Positions 9,929 through 18,301 of a stretch of 64,000 nt of DNA are shown in pieces. The notes beneath the pieces were generated by a model that was not told where the DNA came from, did no database searches, and saw only the letters and a program-made list of their open reading frames with translations. Every line of letters starts with the position of its first letter. Position 1 is the stretch's first letter. Made by a program: the position numbers and the translations under genes. This DNA is from Lewinellaceae bacterium (GTDB lineage: Bacteria; Bacteroidota; Bacteroidia; Chitinophagales; Saprospiraceae): positions 74,050 through 138,049 of the forward strand of contig JADJSY010000010.1 in assembly GCA_016711435.1 (NCBI GenBank), given 5' to 3'.

Positions 9929-10030
9929 AATTAAGTAAAAAGGCAAAGTTGCAAAGGGCAAAAAGCAATGTAAATGCTTGATTATCAACACCGATAACAG
10001 ATAACTAATAACGGATAACTACTTTCCAAC
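9929..10030. repeat. second copy of the composite element before the ABC ATPase gene
   Basis: AAGTAAAAAGGCAAAGTTGC and then TTGATTATCAACACCGATAAC and GGATAACTACTTTCC, ending directly before the ATG at 10031. It is visibly the same roughly 90-nt unit as 4094-4187, with only a few substitutions. Confidence 0.8.
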
Positions 10031-10834
10031 ATGCTCGCAATTAAAGACACTGATCTTCCCAATATCATTGAACTGAAAAATATCAGCCAGACCTACAGCA
10101 ATGGCAAAGACTTCATTATCAAAGACTTAGATTTTTTGATTGAAGACAAACCCGGTCAAGGCCAGTTTGTAGTCATTCTGGGTGCTTCGGGTTGTGGAAA
10201 AAGTACGCTGCTACGCTATATCGCCGGTTTGCAGAACCCTACTTCCGGGCAAGTGCTGCTGCGCGAAAAACCCGTCCATGAATCGGGTATCCGGGCTGGT
10301 ATGGTATTCCAGCAATACTCCTCGCTGCCCTGGATGACAGTGCTGGAAAATGTGGAACTGGGACTGAGCTTTCAGCAGGTGGAAGCCAAAGAACGCCGCC
10401 GCCGCGCCCAGGAAATGATCGAAATGGTGGGACTTGCCGGACATGAAAACAAATATGCCGTCTACCCTACCCTTTCGGGCGGCCAATTGCAACGCGTAGC
10501 CATCGCCCGCAGCATTATCGCCAGCCCCGATATCCTGCTGATGGACGAGCCGTTCGGCGCCCTCGATATCAATACCCGCCTGCAAATGCAGGATTTACTG
10601 GAAGATGTATGGCTGAAATTCCAGCCCACCATCGTTTTTGTTACCCACGACATCGAAGAAGCGGTTTATCTCGCCGACGATATTTATATCATGGCTGCCA
10701 ATCCGGGCCGTTTTGTGCATCATATTTCGGTCGACCTGCCTTTTAACAGAAACATGGAAGTGAAACACAGCGCACAATTCAATGAAATTGTACGGAAGGT
10801 GGAAGACAGGATGATTGAGGTGGCGAGGATGTAA
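10031..10834 (+). CDS. ABC transporter ATP-binding protein, NitT/TauT type
   Basis: 267 residues with all ABC motifs: Walker A GASGCGKST near residue 54, Q-loop FQQYSS, signature LSGGQLQRVAIARS, Walker B ILLMDEPFGALD and switch His in FVTHDIEE. The closest group is the SsuB/TauB/NrtD-like ATPases. It works on the cytoplasmic face with the permease at 8834-9928, 102 nt upstream; the gap holds only a repeat element, so the two are probably an operon. Confidence 0.93.
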   Translation: MLAIKDTDLPNIIELKNISQTYSNGKDFIIKDLDFLIEDKPGQGQFVVILGASGCGKSTLLRYIAGLQNPTSGQVLLREKPVHESGIRAGMVFQQYSSLPWMTVLENVELGLSFQQVEAKERRRRAQEMIEMVGLAGHENKYAVYPTLSGGQLQRVAIARSIIASPDILLMDEPFGALDINTRLQMQDLLEDVWLKFQPTIVFVTHDIEEAVYLADDIYIMAANPGRFVHHISVDLPFNRNMEVKHSAQFNEIVRKVEDRMIEVARM

Positions 10835-10866
10835 GAGGTGAGAGGTGAGAAGTGAGAAGTGAGTGA
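10829..10866 (+). repeat. GTGAGAGGTGAGAAGTGAG tandem repeat after the ATPase stop
   Basis: The ATPase stop codon (ATGTAA) is followed at once by GAGGTGAGAGGTGAGAAGTGAG units. No matching complementary arm is seen downstream, so this is a single-armed copy of the family found at 24028, 34137 and 44809. Confidence 0.7.
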
Positions 10867-11025
10867 AAAAAGAGGCGACATTTTCCATCCTTTACACGTA
10901 TAATTCTGTTGTACTTTTGCGGTGAAATTTTAAAATATTTCCATCGTTATTAAATCGGAAATTCAAAATACAAGTAATACAACCGCCTGTTTATCAGTCG
11001 GTTAATACATAAAACTATCATTGCT

Positions 11026-11421
11026 ATGAAAAAAACACATATCCTCGCTATCGGTATCCTGGCTATCGCCATCGGTATCCTTATCACAGCCAGTAAGGAT
11101 GTAACGACCTACGCCAATTTTGCACAAGCCGCTCAAAGCGGCGATAAGGTAAAATTAGTCGGACAATTGGTGAAAGACCGCCCTGTGGAATACGACCCTG
11201 AAAAAAATGCCGACTTTCTGGCATTCTGGGTGCGCGACGATGCCGGAGAAATCCGCCGCGTGGAATTAAATGCCGCCAAACCGCAGGATTTTGAACGCTC
11301 CGAATCCATCGTACTGACCGGCGAAATGAAAGGCGAAACCTTTGCCGCCGCCGAAATGCTCCTGAAATGTCCTTCCAAATACAAGGATCAGGAGATTTAT
11401 GTGCGGGAAAAGCAAGGATGA
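11026..11421 (+). CDS. ccmE: CcmE-like haem chaperone, CXXXY variant
   Basis: 131 residues: an N-terminal membrane anchor (ILAIGILAIAIGILITAS) and a periplasmic OB-fold with KVKLVGQLVKDRPVEY and GEMKGETFAAAEMLLKCPSKY. CcmE binds haem and hands it to the cytochrome c lyase. In Escherichia coli the haem-binding residue is a His in an HxxxY motif; here the equivalent is CPSKY, the Cys-type CXXXY variant known from some archaea and sulfate reducers. No other ccm gene is in the window. The gene is preceded by about 190 nt of AT-rich sequence. Confidence 0.85.
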   Translation: MKKTHILAIGILAIAIGILITASKDVTTYANFAQAAQSGDKVKLVGQLVKDRPVEYDPEKNADFLAFWVRDDAGEIRRVELNAAKPQDFERSESIVLTGEMKGETFAAAEMLLKCPSKYKDQEIYVREKQG

Positions 11422-11555
11422 TTCGTGTGGTGTTTAGGTTGAGTGTGAGGCGTTGTTGGAGTCGTAGAGGTTACACTTGGCGCTTAAAGGATTGGCAAAC
11501 GGAGTAGTTTAGGCAATGCGCCCCAAACACGAAACACTAAACACCAAACACGCAC
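11422..11555. repeat. GTGTTTGG-family intergenic repeat between ccmE and fabH
   Basis: GTGTGGTGTTTAGG lies on the left and CCCCAAACACGAAACACTAAACACC on the right, ending next to the fabH stop codon (complement 11556-11558). The left arm is degenerate. The genes are convergent, so it may act as a bidirectional terminator. Confidence 0.7.
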
Positions 11556-12546
11556 TCAATACGCCCATTTCATCAGCAACGATCCCCAGGTAAACCCACC
11601 GCCAAAAGCCGTCAGCACAATATTATCACCTTTGCGCAGGCGCGGTTCATATTCCCACAAACAAAGCGGCAGGGTTGCTGCAGTCGTATTTCCGTATTTC
11701 TCAATATTCACCATGACCTTTTCCATGGGAAAATGCAGGTGTTCGGCCACAGAAGTAATGATGCGCATATTGGCCTGATGTGGCACTACCCAGCTCACAT
11801 CATCGGTGGTCAGTTTATTGCGGCGCAACAGGTCTTCCACCGTGCTGGTCATTCCTTTCACCGCGTGAACAAACACCCGTTTGCCATCCTGCCAGGCGTA
11901 GTGTTCGCGATTTGCGACGGTTTCAGCACTTGCAGGATGCAGTGATCCGCCCGCTTTCATATTCAGCATGGTGCGGCCGGAGCCATCGCCACGCAATACA
12001 AAATCCTGGATGCCATTACCATCTTTTCTGGGTTCGAGCAGCACAGCGCCCGCGCCGTCGCCAAAAATAACGCAGGTATTGCGATCCGTGTAGTCAATAA
12101 TAGACGACATCATATCAGAGCCTACTACAATTACCTTGTTATAGGTTTCACACTGAATGAATTGCGCGCCGGTAGCCAATGCGAACAGGAAGCCGGAACA
12201 GGCGGCGTTGATGTCGTAACCGAATGCATTTTTTAGCACCGACTTTATCACAAACCGTATTGGCGGTATCGGGAAAAACCATATCGGCGGTAACCGTCGC
12301 TACGATAATCATATCAATTTCGCCCGGTTTGACGCCTGTTTTTTCGAGCAGCCCTTTTACCGCTTCCGCACACATATCACTGGTAGCCCATCCCGGCGTA
12401 CGCAGGATGCGCCGTTCGCGGACACCCGTGCGAGATACAATCCACTCGTCATTGGTATCCACCATTTTTTCAAGATCAAAATTGGTCAGCCGGTCTTTTG
12501 GTACCCAACCGTGAACGCCCGTAATAGCAGCACGTATTTTTCCCAT
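11556..12546 (-). CDS. fabH: beta-ketoacyl-ACP synthase III, frameshifted at 12230-12236
   Basis: Full-length FabH of about 330 residues, from MGKIRAAITGVHGWVPK (ATG at 12546) to LLMKWAY. It condenses acetyl-CoA with malonyl-ACP to start fatty acid synthesis. The catalytic Cys is in FGYDINAACSGFLFALATG, the His in VVPHQANMRI and the Asn in IEKYGNTTAATLP. The frame changes at a run of six A (coding strand GCTAAAAAATGC): removing one A joins DKVGAK to NAFGYDIN. Because the gene is normally essential, an extra base in the sequence is the likely cause. Ochre/opal decay signs are otherwise absent. A -7 box lies 31 nt upstream. Confidence 0.93.
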
Positions 12547-12576
12547 GATGTGGTTTGTTAATTTAAATTTGGATGG

Positions 12577-12584
12577 CAAAAGTA
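12577..12584 (-). promoter_or_regulatory. -7 box upstream of fabH
   Basis: TACTTTTG on the minus strand, 31 nt before the fabH ATG, matches TAnnTTTG. Confidence 0.6.
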
Positions 12585-12609
12585 GAGACTGTTCATCAAA
12601 CACGCCCTA

Positions 12610-12702
12610 TAAAACCTAAGTAAAAAGGCAAAATTGCAAAGGGCAAAAGGCAATGTTAGTCAATGAGTTACATTTCCCTTTGCCCTTTGCAGTTTTGCCC
12701 TT
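12610..12702. repeat. GGCAAAATTGCAAAGGGC inverted repeat between the acyltransferase and fabH genes
   Basis: The left arm TAAGTAAAAAGGCAAAATTGC (about 12617) and the right arm GCAGTTTTGCCCTTTTACTTA (ending 12711) are nearly complementary, separated by a short loop around TGTTAGTCAATGAG. The right arm overlaps the acyltransferase stop codon, whose TAA is the TAA of the repeat's AAGTAAAA. Confidence 0.8.
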
Positions 12703-13991
12703 TTACTTAATCGCCGCCCGTTGCTGCAACAATGCCGCCCGTTCAGGATGCCGGCTCGCTTTTCGGGCCGCCGCAAAACGCAAGCGGATATCGCGGTAAA
12801 AAAAAGAAAACCAGCCCAGCAAAGGCGCCAGCAATACCAGCGACAGCAACCAGGGCCTTGCTGTGAACAATCCGTACAGGAAGAGTACCAGGCCCGCAAA
12901 CACCCCTGTAACCGTAGCCAGTCCCATCAGCACACTGGTAACAAATTCGCGCTTTTTCACCGATTTTTGGACAACTCTGCGGGCGAAAAAACGAAACGGC
13001 CAACTGACCATAAATCCAATCAAGGCAGGCAGGGCGCCTAAAACTAAAAAAAACATCCACCCGACGCTACTGTGTTCAGGGTGGCGCAGGCCTGCATCCG
13101 TCAGTCCGGCCTGTTCCAGCGCCGAAAAATAAGACCCCGCTTGCTGTTTCAGTTCATTTTTGGGCATTTCAGGCATCGCATTCAGACGATCCAGCAGTTG
13201 TTTTTCCTGTAAAAAAGTTGATTGCCCATTTCTACTACGGGTAATAAACGGGCAGGAAAATCATTCCGCAGCAGCATCAGCAATTGTTCCGCCAATGCCG
13301 TGTCTTCGGGTTTTTCAATGTGATAACACAGGTCTTTTAAGGCTTTTTCAATGTCTGCGTTGAGCCTATTGATCGCAGTTGCGGGATTTAACTGATAAGC
13401 CTCCCAATAATCTTTAACAAAAATCGGAGCGCCGACCAGCAACTTTAACTCATCCCTCGTGCGGTCGCCGTAGATATAATTGCTACCTACCGGAATAATT
13501 TGCAGGTCCTCCGGGGCGTGGTTCTGGTACGTGCCAAATGCAATGCGCGACAAACCTTTCTGAACGGGTTTAACCTGTTTATCCAGGTGATGCTCACCTT
13601 CCACATAAACAGCGACCACCTGTTTTTTCACCAGTTTGCTCTGACAAAATTCAAAAACGCCATCGTTGCGTTCCCGGCCCGTATAGCCGTCGCGCATCCT
13701 GAAAACGGGAAACATATTGACGTCTTCCAACATTTTGCGTGCCCAGGGCCGCTGAAATATATCGCCTCGCGTCATATTGTAAATCGGCGGGTCTAAGTAA
13801 ATACACAATGCAATCGGGTCAACAAATGCCGTTGGGTGGTTGGCGGCAATCAGTACGGGTTTGTCGGAGGGAATGCCTGCGATATTGTGCAGGTATACTT
13901 TTCGGAAAAGGCACCAGTAGGTAAGGTGTAAAAACGGTTCCATCAGCCAATACGTGAGGCCGTCGCTTTTACGGATATGGATATATTTCAT
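12703..13991 (-). CDS. PlsC-type acyltransferase with C-terminal membrane domain, frameshifted near 13210
   Basis: Residues 1-270 form a 1-acylglycerol-phosphate acyltransferase-like domain: NHPTAFVDP is the HxxxxD box, VAVYVEGEHH the FPEG-like box and IIPVGSNYIYG the substrate strand. The second part, readable as a separate frame from 13176, has two to four membrane helices (FLVLGALPALIGFMVSW, ATVTGVFAGLVLFLYGLF, LLSLVLLAPLLGWFSFF). The two join as NQLF-LQEKQLLDRLNAMPEMP if one T is added to the T6 run near 13207-13212. The whole protein, about 430 residues, matches the two-part acyltransferases common in Bacteroidota. Role: phospholipid synthesis or remodelling, substrate unproven. Confidence 0.85.
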
Positions 13992-14053
13992 GGCGTAAAA
14001 ATAGTTTCGTTCAGATAGAGCAAGTAAGTAAATCCTTCGTTTTCTTCGCCCCG

Positions 14054-14961
14054 ATGAAAAATCTACGTTCCAAGCACCTGATTGTCGTCGGCGGCGCTAC
14101 GGCTACCGGAAAAACGGCGCTGGCTATCAGGCTGGCGCAACACTTCGGCACGGAGATTCTTTCTGCCGACAGCCGGCAGTTTTACCGGAAATGAGCATCG
14201 GAACAGCCAAACCTTCCGCTGCAGAATTGCAGGCTGCACCGCACCATTTCATTGATAGTCTGTCTGTTACAACAGATTTTAGCGTGGGCGATTTTGAACG
14301 GGAAGCATTGGCTACACTGGATCGTATTTTCCAGGAACACGACGTGGCTATTCTGGTCGGCGGCTCGGGATTGTTCCTCCAGGCAGTGTGCGAAGGCCTG
14401 GATCATTTCCCGGAAGTTTCCGCCGACACCAAAAAAATGGTGTCGGAAAAACTGGAATCGCTGGGACTAGACTGGCTTCAGGCGGAATTACAACGCTTAG
14501 ACCCCGTCTATTATGCCAGTGTCGACCGGCAAAATCCGGCACGGCTCCGGCGGGCATTGGAAGTTTGTTACGCATCGGGACAACCCTTCTCTTCGTTTTT
14601 GGGACAGGGTAAAAACGAACGTTCTTTTATTCCGGTTTACCTGTTATTAGATTTGCCGCGCATCGAATTGTACGCCCGCATCGAAGAACGGGTAGATCGA
14701 ATGCTGGAAGCGGGACTGGAAGCGGAAGCCCGTTCTTTCTTGCCTTACCGCCACCTAAGCGCTTTACGCACTGTGGGTTATGAAGAATTTTTCGACTATT
14801 TTGATGGAAACACCACGTATCAGGAAGCGGTTGATAAAATCAAACAACATTCGCGCAACTACGCCAAACGACAAGCCACCTGGTTTCGGAAACACGGCGC
14901 ATGGATGGCGTTCAGGCCGGAGCAGTGGGAGGAGATGCTGGAGGTGTTGATAAAGGAATGA
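14054..14961 (+). CDS. miaA: tRNA dimethylallyltransferase, frameshifted near 14190
   Basis: MiaA prenylates A37 of tRNAs reading UNN codons. The ATG at 14054 gives the P-loop VVGGATATGKTALAIRLA and the motif EILSADSRQFYR; a base missing in CGGAAATG (expected CGGGAAATG) breaks the frame before EMSIGTAKPSAAELQ. The rest runs to 14961, with HHFIDSLSVTTDFSVGDFE, LVGGSGLFLQAV, NPARLRRALEV and SALRTVGYEEFFDYFDG. Total is about 302 residues, the normal length. The frameshift is probably an error. The stop codon lies in the first GGAATGAGG unit of the repeat that follows (ending -Lys-Glu-stop). Confidence 0.92.
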
Positions 14962-15093
14962 GGAATGAGGAATGAGGAATGAGGAATGAGGAATGAGGAA
15001 TGAGGAAATGGGAATGTGGAATTTATTGTAAATCAATATTTTAGTACAAAACTCAAAAAATTTCTCATTCCTCAATCCTCATCCTCATTCCTC
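14957..15093. repeat. GGAATGA heptamer hairpin overlapping the ends of miaA and the PAP2 gene
   Basis: Seven or more GGAATGA units on the plus strand (14955-15005) face a CTCATTCCTCAATCCTCATCC arm (15063-15093). The left arm contains the miaA stop codon and the right arm encodes the last residues and stop of the convergent PAP2 gene (RRNEDED-stop). The loop is AT-rich. Confidence 0.88.
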
Positions 15094-15740
15094 CTAAAAC
15101 CTGTGTCGAGAAAAGTCATTTTCTGAAAAAACGCCCGCCCGTTGAGCCACCAGATAAACTGCGCGCAAACCAGACCGGCAACGGCTCCGGCCACAATATC
15201 GGCCAAAAAATGTTGCACCAGAAATATCCGGGAAATACCCACCGCAATAGCCAGCAAGGCAAACAGCAGTCCCCAGCGGGCATGTTTGCGTCCGGCAATC
15301 AGGCTTAACATACTGTACAGGGTAAAAGCCGACAGCGTATGTCCGGAGGGGAAACTGGTGCGCCCACTGTTCAATTCCACTTCCGGCACCACCACCACAT
15401 CTCCGTAAACGCCCTGCTTTTCAAAGTACGTTTTCGGACGGTCGATCGCGATCTGATCTTTCAGAACATAGCCGAGTGGAAGAATAAAAAGGCCTGACAA
15501 TGCGATCAACACCGTGAAACGATAACGCCAAAGCAGTGCAGCAATACCCAGTGCGATGTAGACAAAAACTTCCCCAAGGATCGTACACCAGCGAAAAACC
15601 GTATTAAAAGGTTCTACGCGCCAGGCATTAAAAAAGAGGATTTCATCGCCATAAGGTATGGTATAAAGCAAAAAAATGCCAACGACTAAGAAAATCAGTA
15701 CCGGAACAGCAAACCATTTGTTCTCCCAAATGCCCCTCAT
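15072..15740 (-). CDS. PAP2-family phosphatase, membrane bound
   Basis: 222 residues from ATG 15740, with about six membrane helices. All three phosphatase motifs are present: KDQIAIDRPK (KxxxxxxRP), FPSGHT (PSGH) and SRIFLVQHFLADIVAG (SRxxxxxHxxxD). It probably dephosphorylates undecaprenyl pyrophosphate, phosphatidate or lipid A; which is not decidable here. Its ATG overlaps the stop codon of the LptF-like gene (ATGA), so the two are translationally coupled. The last residues, RRNEDED, are encoded by an intergenic repeat arm, which also provides the stop. Confidence 0.9.
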   Translation of the reverse strand: MRGIWENKWFAVPVLIFLVVGIFLLYTIPYGDEILFFNAWRVEPFNTVFRWCTILGEVFVYIALGIAALLWRYRFTVLIALSGLFILPLGYVLKDQIAIDRPKTYFEKQGVYGDVVVVPEVELNSGRTSFPSGHTLSAFTLYSMLSLIAGRKHARWGLLFALLAIAVGISRIFLVQHFLADIVAGAVAGLVCAQFIWWLNGRAFFQKMTFLDTGFRRNEDED

Positions 15741-17302
15741 GCGATTTTTGTTTTTCTTTGTTCCAGGCGCGCCATGAGCCACTGCCACAAGCGGTCAATC
15801 CGGTCGGTATTGAACAGTTGGGAGTCATTCATGGCCTTCCGGGTCAGGAAAATGCCAACCGGAATCAAGATGATACAAGGCACCATAGCCGCCCAGAACG
15901 GCGTCATAATATAGGATTCCGCTAATTTCCGGCACACGATGGTCAGCACGATAAAGATGACGAAGAAAATAATGGAAACCAGGATGGGATATCCGAAACC
16001 ACCTTTCCGGATAATAGCGCCCATGGGCGCGCCGATAAACAGGAAAATAAAACAAACCAGGGCAAAACTGTATTTCGTGAACAATTCATAACCTGTTTTT
16101 ACAAATTCCTTTCGGCGGGCATCGATCTGGTTTTTGCGGGTTTCCAGCGCGTTTTTGGTCAGTTTAACCCTTGTCACCGCTTCTTTCTGCAATGCCGGGC
16201 GGTATTCCGCCCCAAAAACCTGTGCGAAATCGGCGTATTCGGTGAGCGGTTTGGTAATTTCCTGTTTCGGGAGCCTGGCCCTGGCAGGGCGTTGCGGTTC
16301 CGGCTGTACCTTCGGCGGGGTGATTTTCAATTTGCCCTTGCCTTTATTCTGTTGCACATAAGCAGGCACCGGCGGAATGGCGGGCACCGGCTTCACCAAA
16401 GGGCGTTTCATATTCGTCAGCATATCATCCGCAAAAGCCTGCCTGCTGGCCTGCATGGATATTTGCAAAGAATCCATATTGACCCGCAACTGATTCATAC
16501 TCAACATGGAGCGCTGCTGGCTGAACCGATCCTTGTCCGTACTCACCATCTCGAATTCCCGCATGTCCCATACTTTGGTCAGGGACTTGAAGTTGGTACG
16601 GATAAAAGGAAATTTCTGCTTTTGCGGCGTCGCGCCCTGGTTGCCCGGCTCCTGGTATTGGGTGCCGTTAAAAAGATTCATTACAAAAAAACGCTTGTCC
16701 CGGGTCGTGTACATCTGGCCGCTGTCTGCCAGTATCTGATTGAATTTTACCTGCCCGATATTGGTCTGGTCTTCAATCATAATATCGCCAATCGTTTCTC
16801 CGTCTTCCTCTTTACTGCCAATTTTGATCACAAACTGGCGAAAATCTTCATTAAACACCCCTTTTTCCAGGGTCAGGGCCGGTTTTTGTCGACGAATATC
16901 GTAGAGCCTCGATTTGAATTCCAGGTTGGAAATCGGGATAATAAAATCGGAACAGATATAGGAAAACAAACCGATGCCCGCTGCACAGAAAATCAGCGAA
17001 CGCATGATGCGAATCAGCGGCACACCCGCCGATTTCATACTGGATAATTCGTAGCGTTCGGCCAGATTGCCCAGCACCATCACCGAGGCAATCAGCACTG
17101 CAATAGGCAACGCCATCGGGAAAGTGGAGATAGACAAATAGCCGATCAGTTCGAGCATGATAAAAATACTCACCCCTTTACCCGCAATGTCGTCGATGTA
17201 CAGCCATAAAAACTGCATAATCAGTACGAAAAGCGCGATAAAAAACGACACCGCGAAGGGGCCGATGAAACTGGTAAGGAGTAGTTTATCTATCTTTTTC
17301 AT
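15737..17302 (-). CDS. LptF/LptG-family permease (YjgP/YjgQ)
   Basis: 521 residues. Helices near residues 10-35, 45-75, 100-120 and three near the C terminus (SFALVCFIFLFIGAPMGAII, ILVSIIFFVIFIVLTIV, MTPFWAAMVPCIILIPVGIF) flank a periplasmic beta-jellyroll region (about 130-260). Motifs such as ERYELSSMKSAGVPLIRIMR match the coupling helix of LptF/LptG, which pull lipopolysaccharide from the inner membrane with LptB. It is longer than the roughly 360-residue enterobacterial proteins, because of a Pro- and Lys-rich insert around 310-350 before the last helices. A second LptF/G gene is not in the window. Confidence 0.9.
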   Translation of the reverse strand: MKKIDKLLLTSFIGPFAVSFFIALFVLIMQFLWLYIDDIAGKGVSIFIMLELIGYLSISTFPMALPIAVLIASVMVLGNLAERYELSSMKSAGVPLIRIMRSLIFCAAGIGLFSYICSDFIIPISNLEFKSRLYDIRRQKPALTLEKGVFNEDFRQFVIKIGSKEEDGETIGDIMIEDQTNIGQVKFNQILADSGQMYTTRDKRFFVMNLFNGTQYQEPGNQGATPQKQKFPFIRTNFKSLTKVWDMREFEMVSTDKDRFSQQRSMLSMNQLRVNMDSLQISMQASRQAFADDMLTNMKRPLVKPVPAIPPVPAYVQQNKGKGKLKITPPKVQPEPQRPARARLPKQEITKPLTEYADFAQVFGAEYRPALQKEAVTRVKLTKNALETRKNQIDARRKEFVKTGYELFTKYSFALVCFIFLFIGAPMGAIIRKGGFGYPILVSIIFFVIFIVLTIVCRKLAESYIMTPFWAAMVPCIILIPVGIFLTRKAMNDSQLFNTDRIDRLWQWLMARLEQRKTKIA

Positions 17303-17304
17303 TC

Positions 17305-17463
17305 AAAGGTTGATGAGGGTTTATAAGGTTTATAAGGTTTATAAGGTTTATGAGGTTGATATTTATCCACTCGAAAAATAGTAAAATGGGTTATTCTTCG
17401 AGTGGATGCTTCATTTTCGAGTGGATGAATATCAACCTCATCAACCTTATAAACCTTATAAAC
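17305..17463. repeat. GTTTATAAGGTTGATGAGG hairpin between rpe and the LptF-like gene
   Basis: The left arm AGGTTTATAAGGTTTATGAGG (17311-17360) pairs with the right arm CCTCATCAACCTTATAAACC (17436-17463), which ends directly at the rpe stop codon. The loop has ATCCACTCGAAAA and CATTTTCGAGTGGATGA, a second nested pair of arms. The same loop idea recurs at 43206-43330 and 56661-56805. Confidence 0.88.
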
Positions 17464-18135
17464 TTAAAAATCAAATCCCGCTTTAAACGCTTTTAACTGC
17501 CGGATCGTTGCCTCCGGGTCGCTTGCGGCAAATACGCTGCTGCCGGCCACCAGCACATCCGCGCCCGCCTGCAACAGCGATTCGGCGTTGTGCAGCCCCA
17601 CGCCGCCATCAATTTCTATCAACGCCATACTATTATAGGTGTCGATCATTTCTTTCAACTGCCTGACTTTCGGCAGGGTCTGGTAAATAAACTTCTGGCC
17701 GCCAAAACCGGGATTCACGGACATGATACAAACCAGGTCGATGTGTTCGATCACGTTTTCTAAAATCTGGATCGGCGTATGCGGGTTCAGGGCCACGCCC
17801 GCCTTGGCGCCGCATTCCTTGATCTGGTGGATGGTGCGGTGCAGGTGCGGACACGCTTCCGCGTGTACCGTAATCACTTCCGCGCCGGCTTTTCGGAACG
17901 ACTCGATGTATTTTTCCGGCTCCACGATCATCAGGTGGACATCCAGCGGTTTGCGGGCCAGCCGACCGATGGCTTCGATGATAAACATGCCGAAGGTGAT
18001 ATTCGGTACAAAACGGCCATCCATGACATCGAGGTGAAACCAGTCGGCCTCGCTGCGGTTGACCATGTCTATTTCTTCGGCCAGCCGGGTAAAATCGGCG
18101 GCCAGCATGGAAGGTGCTACTAAGTGATTTCTCAT
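17464..18135 (-). CDS. rpe: ribulose-phosphate 3-epimerase
   Basis: 223 residues from ATG 18135. TIM barrel that interconverts ribulose 5-phosphate and xylulose 5-phosphate. Motifs: APSMLAADF, the metal site HLDVMDGRFVPNITFG, DVHLMIVEPEKYIE, MSVNPGFGGQKF and EIDGGVG with the phosphate-binding VAGSSVF. A longer in-frame start exists upstream, but it would translate the C/G homopolymer tract into a Pro run, so I use the MRNHLVAPSM start. It connects to the gluconate genes at 24-28 kb, which produce its substrate. Confidence 0.96.
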   Translation of the reverse strand: MRNHLVAPSMLAADFTRLAEEIDMVNRSEADWFHLDVMDGRFVPNITFGMFIIEAIGRLARKPLDVHLMIVEPEKYIESFRKAGAEVITVHAEACPHLHRTIHQIKECGAKAGVALNPHTPIQILENVIEHIDLVCIMSVNPGFGGQKFIYQTLPKVRQLKEMIDTYNSMALIEIDGGVGLHNAESLLQAGADVLVAGSSVFAASDPEATIRQLKAFKAGFDF

Positions 18136-18165
18136 AATGGGCGCAAATATCGGATTTTTTGCGGA

Positions 18166-18207
18166 GGGGGGGGGGGGGGGGGGGGGGGCGGGGGGGGGGG
18201 GGGGCGG
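18166..18207. repeat. poly-G tract (G23-C-G15-C-GG) in the rpe upstream region
   Basis: 23 G, one C, 15 G, one C and two G on the plus strand, 31-72 nt upstream of the rpe ATG (poly-C on the coding strand). Either a real homopolymer, possibly length-variable, or a sequencing artefact. Confidence 0.7.
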
Positions 18208-18301
18208 TTTTAAAGTTTTTTGGAGGCAGCTGTCGAACGGCCAGCGAACCATTGCACCGAGTAACATTTTCTTCAAGTTTATTCGAAATAACTTTCACAA
18301 T

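Noticed and set aside
17464..18276. N-terminal extension of Rpe
   Set aside because: The extension would translate the poly-C tract into a Pro run and has no counterpart in the family.
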